Part shown: positions 1 to 7,667 of the stretch, piece by piece | How the letters are laid out: every line of letters begins with the position of its first letter | Position numbering within the stretch: position 1 is the first letter of the stretch | Assembly (NCBI RefSeq): GCF_010993745.1 | Contig: NZ_WOTN01000001.1 | Coordinates: 2,545,235-2,609,234 of the forward strand | Source of the DNA: Fodinicola acaciae | GTDB taxonomy: Bacteria > Actinomycetota > Actinomycetes > Mycobacteriales > HKI-0501 | Reading direction: 5' to 3' | DNA: 64,000 nt | Position numbers and translations under genes: made by a program | Notes under the pieces: model-generated | Told to the model about the DNA's origin: nothing | What the model saw: only the letters and a program-made list of their open reading frames with translations | The model's database searches: none

Positions 1-1
1 G

Positions 2-1102
2 ACGAAGTTCGGGCACGCCGACACGGCCGCGTTCCTGGAGGATTTCATGAAGTTCTCCCCCACCGAGGCCAGCCGATGCGTGCAGCGCGCACGGACATTC
101 TGCGGCAGCCGCGCACTGGCCACCGGTGAGAAGCTGGCGCCACAGTTGGAATACGCCGGCGAAGCGATGCGCCGCGGCGAGCTTGCCGATTCGCAGTTGG
201 ACGCGATCCGCACGATTATCACCAAGTTGCCGCGCCGGGTCGGTATCCAGGAGCGGCGGTTCGCCGAGAAAACGTTGGTCGACGCGGCATCGCAGTTGCG
301 TGTGCGTGAGTTGCACCAGCTCGGCAACCGCGTCCACGGCCACCTCGACCCGGACGGCACCATGCCGTCGGAAGAGGAGAACGCCAAGCCGCGCCGAGAA
401 TTGTATTTGCGCACCGGCACCGATGGTCGGCTCGCCTTCCGCGGCAGCCTCGATGCCGAGACCGGCAGCCTGATGCAGGAAATCCTGTCACCGCTGGCCA
501 AGCCACGCACCGACGACAAAGGCAAAACCAAAGACCGCCGCTCGGCCGCCGAGCGCAACGGCGACGCGTTGGCCGATGCGCTGAACCTGATCGCGGACAG
601 TGAGAAGCTGCCGATCCAGGGCCGCGAGCGCCCGCACCTGACCATCACCTTGTCCTGGGACATGCTCAGAGAGAAGCTCGGGCAGGTCCGCGCGTACGAA
701 AACACCGTCCTCAGCCCCGAAGCCGCCCGCCGGCTAGCGTGCGACTGCGACATCACTCCACTGGTGCTCGGCACCCAAAGCGAAGCATTGGACGTCGGCC
801 GCACCGAACGGCTGGTCACCGACGAGCTGCGCAAAGCGTTGATCGCGCGTGACCGCGGCTGCGCGATGATCGGCTGCACCCGACCCGTACGCTGGACGAA
901 AGCCCACCACGTGCGGCACTGGGCCGACGGAGGTGAAACCTCCATCGACAATTGCGTGCTGCTGTGCGAATTTCACCACCGACAGATCCACCACGGCGAC
1001 TGGCAAGTCCAGATCGTCGACGGCGTGCCGGAATTCATTCCACCGCAGTATGTGGACTTCGAGCAAAAGCCGCTGCGAAATACCTACCACCTGTTCAACT
1101 GA
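2..1102 (+). CDS. DUF222 / HNH endonuclease domain protein, 5' end outside the window
   Basis: The reading frame is open from the first bases of the window. The residues before the internal Met at 47 (HADTAAFLEDF, then FSPTEASRCV) match the conserved start of the DUF222 helical region, so the true start lies upstream and the Met at 47 is not the start. The C-terminus carries an HNH nuclease core around residues 270-330: CAMIGCTRP, then HHVRHWADGG, DNCVLLCEFHH and HGDW. Such proteins are numerous in actinobacterial genomes and probably nick or cut DNA; many sit in repeat-rich or mobile neighbourhoods, and their targets are mostly unknown. The family call is firm, the biological role is not. 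Confidence 0.85.
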   Translation, partial: TKFGHADTAAFLEDFMKFSPTEASRCVQRARTFCGSRALATGEKLAPQLEYAGEAMRRGELADSQLDAIRTIITKLPRRVGIQERRFAEKTLVDAASQLRVRELHQLGNRVHGHLDPDGTMPSEEENAKPRRELYLRTGTDGRLAFRGSLDAETGSLMQEILSPLAKPRTDDKGKTKDRRSAAERNGDALADALNLIADSEKLPIQGRERPHLTITLSWDMLREKLGQVRAYENTVLSPEAARRLACDCDITPLVLGTQSEALDVGRTERLVTDELRKALIARDRGCAMIGCTRPVRWTKAHHVRHWADGGETSIDNCVLLCEFHHRQIHHGDWQVQIVDGVPEFIPPQYVDFEQKPLRNTYHLFN

Positions 1103-1190
1103 ACAGAACAGGTGGCCCCTCACCCCCAAACCAGATCATCGAGTCAGGTAACGAAAACAGCGCTTCCTTCGTTACCTGCTCCTCCCCCGC

Positions 1191-1416
1191 ATGCATGCGA
1201 TGTTCTACAACTTCGCCGATGGCGAGGTGGCCCGCCACATTCCGAAGGCGCGGATGGCAGCTGTCGTCGAGGGCCTGCACGACCGTGGCGTGGTGGACCC
1301 GGCAGACCAGGGAGCGGATCGAGACGCTCACCGAGGAGCTGGCGGCGCCGGCGTACGACGTGCTCAGCGCGGACGAGCTGGTCGCGGGACTCGTGCCAAT
1401 CGCCATCAGGAGGTGA
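1191..1416 (+). pseudogene. Remnant of a SCO6745-like (MarR-like helix-turn-helix) gene
   Basis: Two short pieces in different frames look like the two ends of one gene. The first (from 1191) reads MFYNFADGEVARHIPKA, resembling the N-terminal part of SCO6745-family proteins. The second, in another frame, ends ERIETLTEELAAPAYDVL and terminates at 1416, like the C-terminal helix and tail of the same family. The middle of the gene is missing and a frameshift lies near 1305-1320. The family assignment is from memory of conserved motifs and is tentative; that the stretch is broken coding sequence is more secure. It overlaps the 3' end of the convergent hydrolase by about 10 bp. Confidence 0.5.
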
Positions 1417-2521
1417 GGTGTTGGCCGAGCCAGCCGAACGCGTGTGGGGCCATGTTCTGCCAGGCGGCCGTGCTGTGCCCGCCGGTCGCGATGAGAGCGA
1501 CGGTCACGCCGTCCGGTGCGCGTACGGCTTTGGCGAAGGCGAGCGCGGCGGTCAGGTCACCGTGGTGGTCCTTGGCCGCGGAGACGAAGAACGTCAGCGG
1601 TGCGTGCGGCCGGTGTGCGACCGACCAGAGCGGGCTGTTCAGCCGCCGCGCCGCGGCGTCGCCGTGGTAGAGGTCGCCGGTGGACGCGTCGGTGATGGCG
1701 GTGAAATATCCGGAGAGGCTGATCGCCTTGGAGAAACGCCGCGGGTGGCCGATCGCCAGGTTCGCCGCGCAGAACCCACCGGTCGAATAACCCATCACCG
1801 CCCAGCCGTCGCGGTCGGTCCGTACGCGGAACCGCGCGGCCACGGCGTCCGGGACGTCCTCGCCGAGGTAGGTGCCGGCGCGCGCGCCGCCGACCGCGTC
1901 CACGCACTCGCTGTCCCGCGGATGGTCGGGGTCCTGGCGCGGCATCACCGCGAGAACGGCCGGCATCCGTCCAGTGCGGATCTGCCTGTCCAGGACCTCC
2001 TTGAGCCGCAGCCGGTCCGGCCAGATCCGTGGCGTGCCGGGATAACCGGTGAGCAGCATGACGACCGGAAAACGCCGCTGCGCCTGGTCGGGGTGGAAGT
2101 AGGAACCCGGAACGTACGCGACGCCGGCGAGCCGATAGCCGGTACGCCGGCCGACCAGCGTGACGTTGACGATGCGACTCCGGCCGGCTTCGGTCCTGTC
2201 GATGGCGGCCGTACGCGCCGCACTGCCGGTCGGCGCCGGCCCCGGCCGTGTCGGCCGGGCCGACTGGTCGACGACCACCTGCACGTGCTCCGAGCGGTCC
2301 TGGACTCCGAACAGCGCCGGCCAGGTGGTGTAGAACTGCTGGTTGACGTTGATCACGGCCCCGAGGCTGACCAGCACCAGCAGCTCGATGGTGAAGGTGG
2401 CGACGAGGCGGCGGGCGAGCCGCCAACGTCGCACCTGCCAGGTCACGGCGGCGACGGCCGTCGCGATCACGGTCAGGTTGAGCACGATCGCAAGGAAAAC
2501 CCAGCTGCTCGGCCCGATCAT
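1406..2521 (-). CDS. Membrane-anchored alpha/beta hydrolase (esterase D / antigen 85-like)
   Basis: A 371-residue protein with two hydrophobic segments near the N-terminus (about residues 5-28 and 38-60), so the catalytic domain is probably outside the membrane. The nucleophile elbow GYSTGG (GxSxG) is followed by AANLAIGHPRRF. A plausible acid lies in SAAKDHHGD and the catalytic His in ATGGHST near the C-terminus, giving the triad order of the antigen 85/esterase family. Mycolyltransferase activity should not be assumed, because many actinobacteria without mycolic acids carry such esterases. It is monocistronic here, with no clear partner. The substrate is unknown. Confidence 0.75.
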   Translation of the reverse strand: MIGPSSWVFLAIVLNLTVIATAVAAVTWQVRRWRLARRLVATFTIELLVLVSLGAVINVNQQFYTTWPALFGVQDRSEHVQVVVDQSARPTRPGPAPTGSAARTAAIDRTEAGRSRIVNVTLVGRRTGYRLAGVAYVPGSYFHPDQAQRRFPVVMLLTGYPGTPRIWPDRLRLKEVLDRQIRTGRMPAVLAVMPRQDPDHPRDSECVDAVGGARAGTYLGEDVPDAVAARFRVRTDRDGWAVMGYSTGGFCAANLAIGHPRRFSKAISLSGYFTAITDASTGDLYHGDAAARRLNSPLWSVAHRPHAPLTFFVSAAKDHHGDLTAALAFAKAVRAPDGVTVALIATGGHSTAAWQNMAPHAFGWLGQHLTS

Positions 2522-2829
2522 CCCAGCGCCATCCCACCTCCACGGATCAGTCCAGCCTGCCTCGATCCGGTGCGGGATGCCTACGTCGGCGGACGGTCAT
2601 GATCCAACCGGCTGGCGGGGGTCGTATCCGCCGTACGACCGATCGAACCCGTCAGCTCATCACCGGGCCGGCGACGGCGGCGCCAGCGATCTTCAGCCCG
2701 GTCTGCGGATTTTTCTGTGCTGGCTCGGCGTTGCCGTTCGACCATGGCGCCGGTCGCTGGACGGGCTGCTGACCGAACTGCTGCTGTACGGCCCTACCGC
2801 CGTAGGGGTGCGCCGGCCGGTCGGATGTC
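2522..2829. other. Gene-free stretch
   Basis: About 300 bases between the hydrolase start and the broken two-component genes. I see no convincing reading frame, hairpin or repeat. The part next to the hydrolase (2522-2600) probably holds its promoter, but I could not pick a -10/-35 pair. Confidence 0.4.
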
Positions 2830-3529
2830 CCACGCTGGCTGGCAGGCTGGCGCGGAGCTCGAAGCCACCCTCGGTCGTCGGGCCGGCGGACAGGCTGCCA
2901 CCGAGCAACTCGACGCGCTCGCGCAGGCCGACGAGCCCATACCCGCCGTCGCGTCTGGCGCGTACTTCCGTGCGTTGGTCAGGGCTTCCTGCACGGTCCG
3001 GTCCGCCGCGCGTTCCAGCGTTTCCGGCCACGTGCGGGTGGCGATGGCGTCGGCCACGTCCAAACTGGCCGACATTCCGCTGTGCTCAACCAACGATGAC
3101 AGGTCAGCCAGCCGCGACGCCGGTGCCGGGTCGATCGCGATCAGGCTGACCTGGTGCGACACCACGTCGTGCATTTCCCTCGCCAACGCGGCACGTTCCT
3201 GCGTACGAGCGGCGGCCGTGAGCAGCTCGCGTTCTCGTTGCGCCGCTTGGCGGACGCGTACCAACTGGGCCGCCAACTGCCGGCGAGTACGCGCCAACAG
3301 CCGACCAACAACCACCAGCGCCGGCCGAAGCCAGCTTGGCCAGGATCGCGCTGACATACTCCTTCACCGTCGGCGTGGACAATCCCAGCCTGCGGGCGAT
3401 CTCCGGCTTCGGCAGTCCCAGGACCACCAGGCGGAGCACGTCCTTCTCGCGGGCTGTCAACGCGTACGGCGACTCCGCGGTCGACCCCAGCGCCGCCGAA
3501 TTCAGTTTGGGTGACCGCGCTGGGTCCAT
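2830..3529 (-). pseudogene. Collapsed NarL-type two-component system (response regulator and kinase remnants)
   Basis: Pieces of two genes lie joined on the minus strand. From 3529 the frame carries a LuxR/NarL helix-turn-helix (LTAREKDVLRLVVLGL, then EIARRLGLSTPTVKEYVS) with no receiver domain before it. Its last helix stops at about 3360, where a different frame begins with a HisKA_3 kinase: ERAALAREMHDVVSHQVSLI, with the phospho-accepting His, then RTVQEALTNARKYAP from the N box. A further frame change leads to the end of the ATPase domain (GYGLVGLRERVELLGG, about 2945-2840). Deletions and at least two frame changes make a working product impossible as read. Confidence 0.75.
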
Positions 3530-3616
3530 CTCCGGTCTCTACCGTCGTCGGGAAGCGGCCGCCAAAAGGCCGGCGTCGTGTACGTGACCACGGCAAGCTG
3601 CCGGCAATATAAGGAC

Positions 3617-4246
3617 ATGACCGACGACGATCCCGCGTTCATGTCCGCTCTCACCACCGAGCATTTCGTCCTTCAGACCGCCGCGAGCACGGCTTCCAGC
3701 GAGGAGTCGACAAGAGCCACCTTGTACGTGATGGCGTTGTCCAGCTCGCTGGTGGCCCTCGGCTTCACGGCGCCACCGTCGCCGGCGTTCACGCCGCTCG
3801 CGGCGACCATCCTGCCGGCGCTGGTGATTCTCGGCCTGTTCACCAGCGTGCGGCTGGTCGACACCGGCGTACAGAACATCCTGTGCCGCAGCTCGATGGC
3901 ACGCATCCGGCGCTATTACCGCACCCTGTCTCCACAAGCCGACGCCTACATCATCGCCTGGGCCGGCTCCGCCGAAGACGACCCGGTCGCGGCAGCCGCG
4001 GCCACCCTCGGCATCGGCCGGCGGCGCGACTGGCTCGTCGGCTTCTTCACCATCGCCACGATGGTCGCCGCCATCAACAGCATCGTCACCGGCGCGGGCG
4101 TCACCCTGCTCGCGGCCCAAGCGCTTCCGCTCGTCGCGGCGCTGGTCCTCGGCCTGCTTGCCGCGATCCTCCACCTCACCGCGTTCTACCTCTACCAACG
4201 CCGCCGCTATCGCAACCGCCCGACGCTGCCCGCCCTACCCGACTGA
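3617..4246 (+). CDS. Hypothetical membrane protein
   Basis: I do not recognise this family. The protein has about 209 residues with two hydrophobic pairs, roughly residues 30-85 and 140-200, suggesting four membrane spans with a soluble loop between (ARIRRYYRTLSP to GIGRRRDW) and a basic tail. The ATG at 3617 (MTDDDPAF) is preferred over the GTG at 3578 because it removes a cysteine-containing leader that looks like intergenic sequence, though the AAGGA just before it sits very close to the start. It stands alone; the next gene begins about 130 bp on. The long uninterrupted frame and the codon pattern support coding. Confidence 0.65.
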   Translation: MTDDDPAFMSALTTEHFVLQTAASTASSEESTRATLYVMALSSSLVALGFTAPPSPAFTPLAATILPALVILGLFTSVRLVDTGVQNILCRSSMARIRRYYRTLSPQADAYIIAWAGSAEDDPVAAAAATLGIGRRRDWLVGFFTIATMVAAINSIVTGAGVTLLAAQALPLVAALVLGLLAAILHLTAFYLYQRRRYRNRPTLPALPD

Positions 4247-4377
4247 CCGCCGGTCGGCACATTCGACGCTGGTCCATCCACGGGTTGAGGCCACGGTTCG
4301 AGCCACCGGTTGATGTGTCACCCGACCGCCGCGCGTACGGTCAGGTCGTCCGTGTTTCTCGTCATCGGGACAGTGAC

Positions 4378-4956
4378 ATGACGATCCGTATCCTCGGCCT
4401 GTTGTTTACCGCCAGCGCATTGGTCTGGCTGGTCGGCGAGGCGGGCCTGCAGATCGTCCAGTATTTCCGTGGCGGGCGGGTGAAGACCACCGAGTGGCGC
4501 AGCTTCGCCGTCCTCACCGTCGCCGGTGTCATCGCGGCGATCGCGGCCAACCTGCTGGCACGGCACGTACGACTGCCGATTTTCCCGACGCGTACGGTCG
4601 CGTTGGCGCTGGCGCTGCCGGTTTTCTGGGGTGGGATCGCGTTCCGGCTGTGGGCAATCCGGACACTGGGCCGGTTTTTCCGCGGTGTCGTCCATATTCA
4701 GGAGGACCACCAGGTCGTGGAGGCGGGGCCGTACAGGATCCTCCGGCATCCGTCCTACACCGGCCTCCTGCTCGCCATCATCGGCGTCTGCCTGGCCGCC
4801 GACAATGTCGCCGTTTTCCTGGTCGTCTTCCTGGTCGTAGTCGCCGCCCTGCTCTATCGCATCCATGTCGAGGAACGGACTCTGCTGCGGGAACTCGGCC
4901 AGCCGTACGCGGACTACGCCGCACAACGGTCACGGCTCATTCCCGGCATCTGGTAA
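4378..4956 (+). CDS. Isoprenylcysteine carboxyl methyltransferase (ICMT/PEMT-like) family membrane protein
   Basis: A 192-residue integral membrane protein with about five hydrophobic spans. The C-terminal signature of the ICMT/PEMT family is clear: VVEAGPYRILRHPSYTG followed by a hydrophobic helix and VEERTLLRELGQPYADYA. Family members transfer a methyl group from S-adenosylmethionine to lipid-like or membrane-embedded acceptors; bacterial members rarely have a known substrate. The ATG at 4378 opens a typical hydrophobic first span (MTIRILGLLFTASALVW). The frame stays open upstream, but that part reads as low-complexity Arg/Pro-rich shadow of the preceding gene. It ends about 70 bp before the M1 peptidase. 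Confidence 0.8.
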   Translation: MTIRILGLLFTASALVWLVGEAGLQIVQYFRGGRVKTTEWRSFAVLTVAGVIAAIAANLLARHVRLPIFPTRTVALALALPVFWGGIAFRLWAIRTLGRFFRGVVHIQEDHQVVEAGPYRILRHPSYTGLLLAIIGVCLAADNVAVFLVVFLVVVAALLYRIHVEERTLLRELGQPYADYAAQRSRLIPGIW

Positions 4957-5029
4957 CCGCGCCGGCACCCGTTTCACCGCCAACATCCTGCTATCGCGGA
5001 AAATCCACGCACGGCATAGGCTGGCCGTC

Positions 5030-6460
5030 ATGTTTTCTTGGCTCGCGTACGGTGGCGTCTCCAGCGCGGTGGTGCTGGCGCTGCTGCCAAGTCCGGCCGG
5101 GGTCGGCGACCCGGTTTTTCCGTCGTACGGCAACAATGGATATCAGGCGCGGCATTACGCCATCGACGTGACGTATCGGCCGGCTGACGGCCTGCTGACC
5201 GGCGTCACCGCGATACAGGCGTACGCAACGGAATCTCTGTCGCGATTCGACCTGGATCTGGTGTTGACGGCGACGTCGGTGACGGTCGACGGACAGCCGG
5301 CGCGGTTCCGCCAGTACGTGATTTCCGGCAATGGCCAGCATGGCGGGAAGTTGGAGGTCACTCCGGCGCGGTCGATACGGCGACATGCCGCCATGACCGT
5401 CGTCGTGCGATATGCCGGCACGCCGGAAAAACTGACGATCGACGGCACGAATCCCTGGTATCGGACGCCCAGTGGCGCCGTCGTGGAGGGTGCGCCGGAG
5501 GCCGCGGCCTGGTGGTTTCCGAGCAACGACCACCTCGGCGACAAGGCCGACTATTCCGTCTCGCTGACCGCGCCGAGCGACCTGGTCGGTGTCTCCACCG
5601 GCAGTCTTGTCAGTCAGCGGACCACGAATGGCTGGACCACGCGCCGATGGCGGGAGACCGCACCAATCGCGACCTACCAGGTCTTCGCCGCATTCGGCAA
5701 CTATCGGATCATCACCGGTCACAGTGCGACCGGGATCCCGTTGATGTACGCGATATCCGCCAACCCCGGCCCCGGCGGGGAGGCCGCCAAACGCGACATC
5801 CTGCATACCGGTGACGTGCTCGACTGGCTCGTCAGGCAGTGGGGCCCTTATCCGTACGCGTCCGGCGGCGGCGTACTGACCGACAACACCTGGGCCGGCC
5901 TGGAGACCGCGACCCATCCGATCTACGGCGACTATGTGTGGACCGACAAGTTCAAGAAGCCATTCCCACAGTGGAACGTCGTGGTGCACGAGAACGCGCA
6001 CCAGTGGTTCGGCGACAGCGTGACGCCGGCGGACTGGCGATATTTCTGGCTGTCCGAGGGCTTCGCCACCTACAGTGAATGGCTGTGGTCCGAACAGCAC
6101 GGAAATGACAGCGCCGCGACCGCTTTTGCCCAGATGTGGAGCAGATTCCCAGCTGGCAGTCCATTGTGGACGATTCACATAGGCGCGCTCCGCGACTATC
6201 CGGAGTGGGCCAGCGGCGCCGCGTACTTCCGTGGCGCCATGGCGCTCCAAGCGCTACGCGTACGACTCGGCGACGCGACCTTCTTCCGCCTCATGCGCGG
6301 TTGGGTTGCCTTACATCGCAACGGAAATGTCACCACCACGCAGTTCACCACGTTGGCCGAGCGGATCAGCGGGCAGGACCTGACCGGCTTTTTCCAGGCG
6401 TGGCTCTATACTCCGCGCCGCCCCGATCCCACTCCGGAGAACGGCATCCCGGTCGGCTAA
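5030..6460 (+). CDS. Secreted M1-family zinc metallopeptidase
   Basis: A 476-residue protein of the aminopeptidase N-like clan. The zinc motif is VVHENAHQWFGD (HExxH), followed about 18 residues later by the third ligand Glu in SEGFATYSEW. The substrate-side motif AGLET stands where GxMEN is usual. The N-terminus from 5030 (MFSWLAYGGVSSAVVLALL) looks like a signal peptide with a likely cleavage in the PSPAGVGDP area, so the enzyme is probably exported. It has the N-terminal beta domain and the catalytic domain but lacks the long C-terminal helical domain of full-size aminopeptidase N. An earlier in-frame start at 4865 lies inside the preceding gene and is rejected. Confidence 0.85.
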   Translation: MFSWLAYGGVSSAVVLALLPSPAGVGDPVFPSYGNNGYQARHYAIDVTYRPADGLLTGVTAIQAYATESLSRFDLDLVLTATSVTVDGQPARFRQYVISGNGQHGGKLEVTPARSIRRHAAMTVVVRYAGTPEKLTIDGTNPWYRTPSGAVVEGAPEAAAWWFPSNDHLGDKADYSVSLTAPSDLVGVSTGSLVSQRTTNGWTTRRWRETAPIATYQVFAAFGNYRIITGHSATGIPLMYAISANPGPGGEAAKRDILHTGDVLDWLVRQWGPYPYASGGGVLTDNTWAGLETATHPIYGDYVWTDKFKKPFPQWNVVVHENAHQWFGDSVTPADWRYFWLSEGFATYSEWLWSEQHGNDSAATAFAQMWSRFPAGSPLWTIHIGALRDYPEWASGAAYFRGAMALQALRVRLGDATFFRLMRGWVALHRNGNVTTTQFTTLAERISGQDLTGFFQAWLYTPRRPDPTPENGIPVG

Positions 6461-6479
6461 GCGCCAGGATCAGTCCCTG

Positions 6480-6819
6480 GACGCTGTCGTCATCAGCGAC
6501 TCGATGACCGTCGAACCTGGCGCCCCGTGGGCGTCGACGACGCGGGGGTGTCGCGCGCGGAAGCTCCGAAGGAGATCGCGCGGCTCAAGCAAGGCAGCGG
6601 CGGCGACCTGCTCATGTTCGGTAGTGCGACGACCTGGAATCCGCTGCTCGCGGAGGGGCTGGTCGATGAGTTGATCGTCCTCGTCGGTCGGCTCTCCTCG
6701 GTGACGGATCCAAGCTGTATTCGGGATCGCGGGCAGGCCTGAAACTGCTCACCGCCCGCGTACGCCCCGATTCGCGGCTGGTCGAGCTACGCTATGACGC
6801 GACCGGCGCAGGAGACTGA
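6480..6819 (+). pseudogene. Frameshifted dihydrofolate reductase / RibD C-terminal family gene
   Basis: The recognisable pieces fall in three frames. They are AVVISDSMTVEPGAPW near the beginning, then EIARLKQGSGGDLLMFGSAT and LLAEGLVDELIVLVG (about 6565-6695), and a final piece GSKLYSGSRAGLKLLTARV ending at 6819 with the tail RLVELRYDATGAGD. In intact relatives these motifs are consecutive in one frame: the GGDLLMFGSAT turn binds the nucleotide and VDELIVLV leads to the last strands. The N-terminal part of the family fold is missing and at least two frame changes separate the rest, so no working reductase is expected. Confidence 0.7.
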
Positions 6820-6994
6820 CTGAAACAACCGCCACCAGGCGCGGTGCGCACCGCATATTGTCGAGCATGTGGAGACTGGTCACCCGACGAGTTGGCCGTG
6901 CCGATCCTCGGCGCCGATCCGGCGGACACTTTTGCCGCCATACCGGCCGAGCGTGAGCCCGTCGTCCGTCGGATGCGACTGACAGTGTGCCCGA

Positions 6995-7060
6995 GTTGTT
7001 GATCACGGGATTGTCCCGCACTTTTGGTCCCGACATGCGGGAAATCCCATGATCAACAAC
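6995..7060. repeat. Long near-perfect inverted repeat
   Basis: The left arm (6995-7020) begins GTTGTTGATCACGGGATT and the right arm (7036-7060) ends AATCCCATGATCAACAAC. The 25-26 nt arms pair with only about two mismatches and one bulge around a 15-nt loop that itself contains GGTCCCGAC. It lies between two pseudogenes. The arms are too long, and lack a T tract, for an ordinary terminator; they may be a small palindromic mobile or repetitive element. Only one copy is seen in the window. Confidence 0.75.
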
Positions 7061-7093
7061 CAACTCCCGGCATATCCGACGCGGAGATCCGTA

Positions 7094-7640
7094 CTATCGT
7101 TGGGATTTCGGCGCCGCCGACGAATGGCACGGCGGTGCTGGATTTGTGGTGGTGAACCACATGACCGCATCGAGATAACGCGCCTTGTTGCCCGATTCGG
7201 GACCCGCGGGCGCGGGATTGTTCTGGGAGATCACGAATGCCAGCTGATGCCCGGGCGCCACCTTCCCAGTGAGCCTGAACGAGGTCGACCCGTCGGGTGC
7301 TCGGTCATTTCCCGCAGCCTCACCGGGTCGTCCAGGCGAGGACTCGGCCAGTTCTCGCCGCACCACTGTCCCGGCTGGAGGTAGTTGACGACCGACGGAT
7401 ATCCGGCCTCGGTCAGCTTGCGACCCAGCCCGTCGGCGTCACTCAGCTTGTTGATCGTCACGATCACGCTGCCATCGGCCTTCCGATCGACCGCGTACGC
7501 GGGGCTGGCGGACTGGCGACGGTGGCCGCTGCCGCCGCGGCCAACATCGCGGCGGCCTTCCGGAGAATCGGACTCAGCGAGCCGGACTTAGGATATCCGT
7601 CGATGGCGACCGCGGCCCGCAGGTCGAATCTCGCATTAAA
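7094..7640 (-). pseudogene. Frameshifted gene for a membrane-anchored hypothetical protein
   Basis: Three consecutive pieces on the minus strand fall in different frames. The first (about 7640-7540) has a short basic stretch then a hydrophobic segment (ILRKAAAMLAAAAAATVA), like an anchor. The second (about 7530-7310) reads AYAVDRKADGSVIVTINKL, then GLGRKLTEAGYPSVVNYL, a pattern I associate with small actinobacterial anchored proteins. The third (about 7300-7094) reads SFRLTGKVAPGHQLAFVISQ and ends SSAAPKSQR. Joining them needs two frameshifts. It could also be one gene hit by two sequencing errors, but the surrounding decay favours real loss. Confidence 0.55.
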
Positions 7641-7667
7641 CGGGCGCCGTCGCGCAAGCCGACCTGA

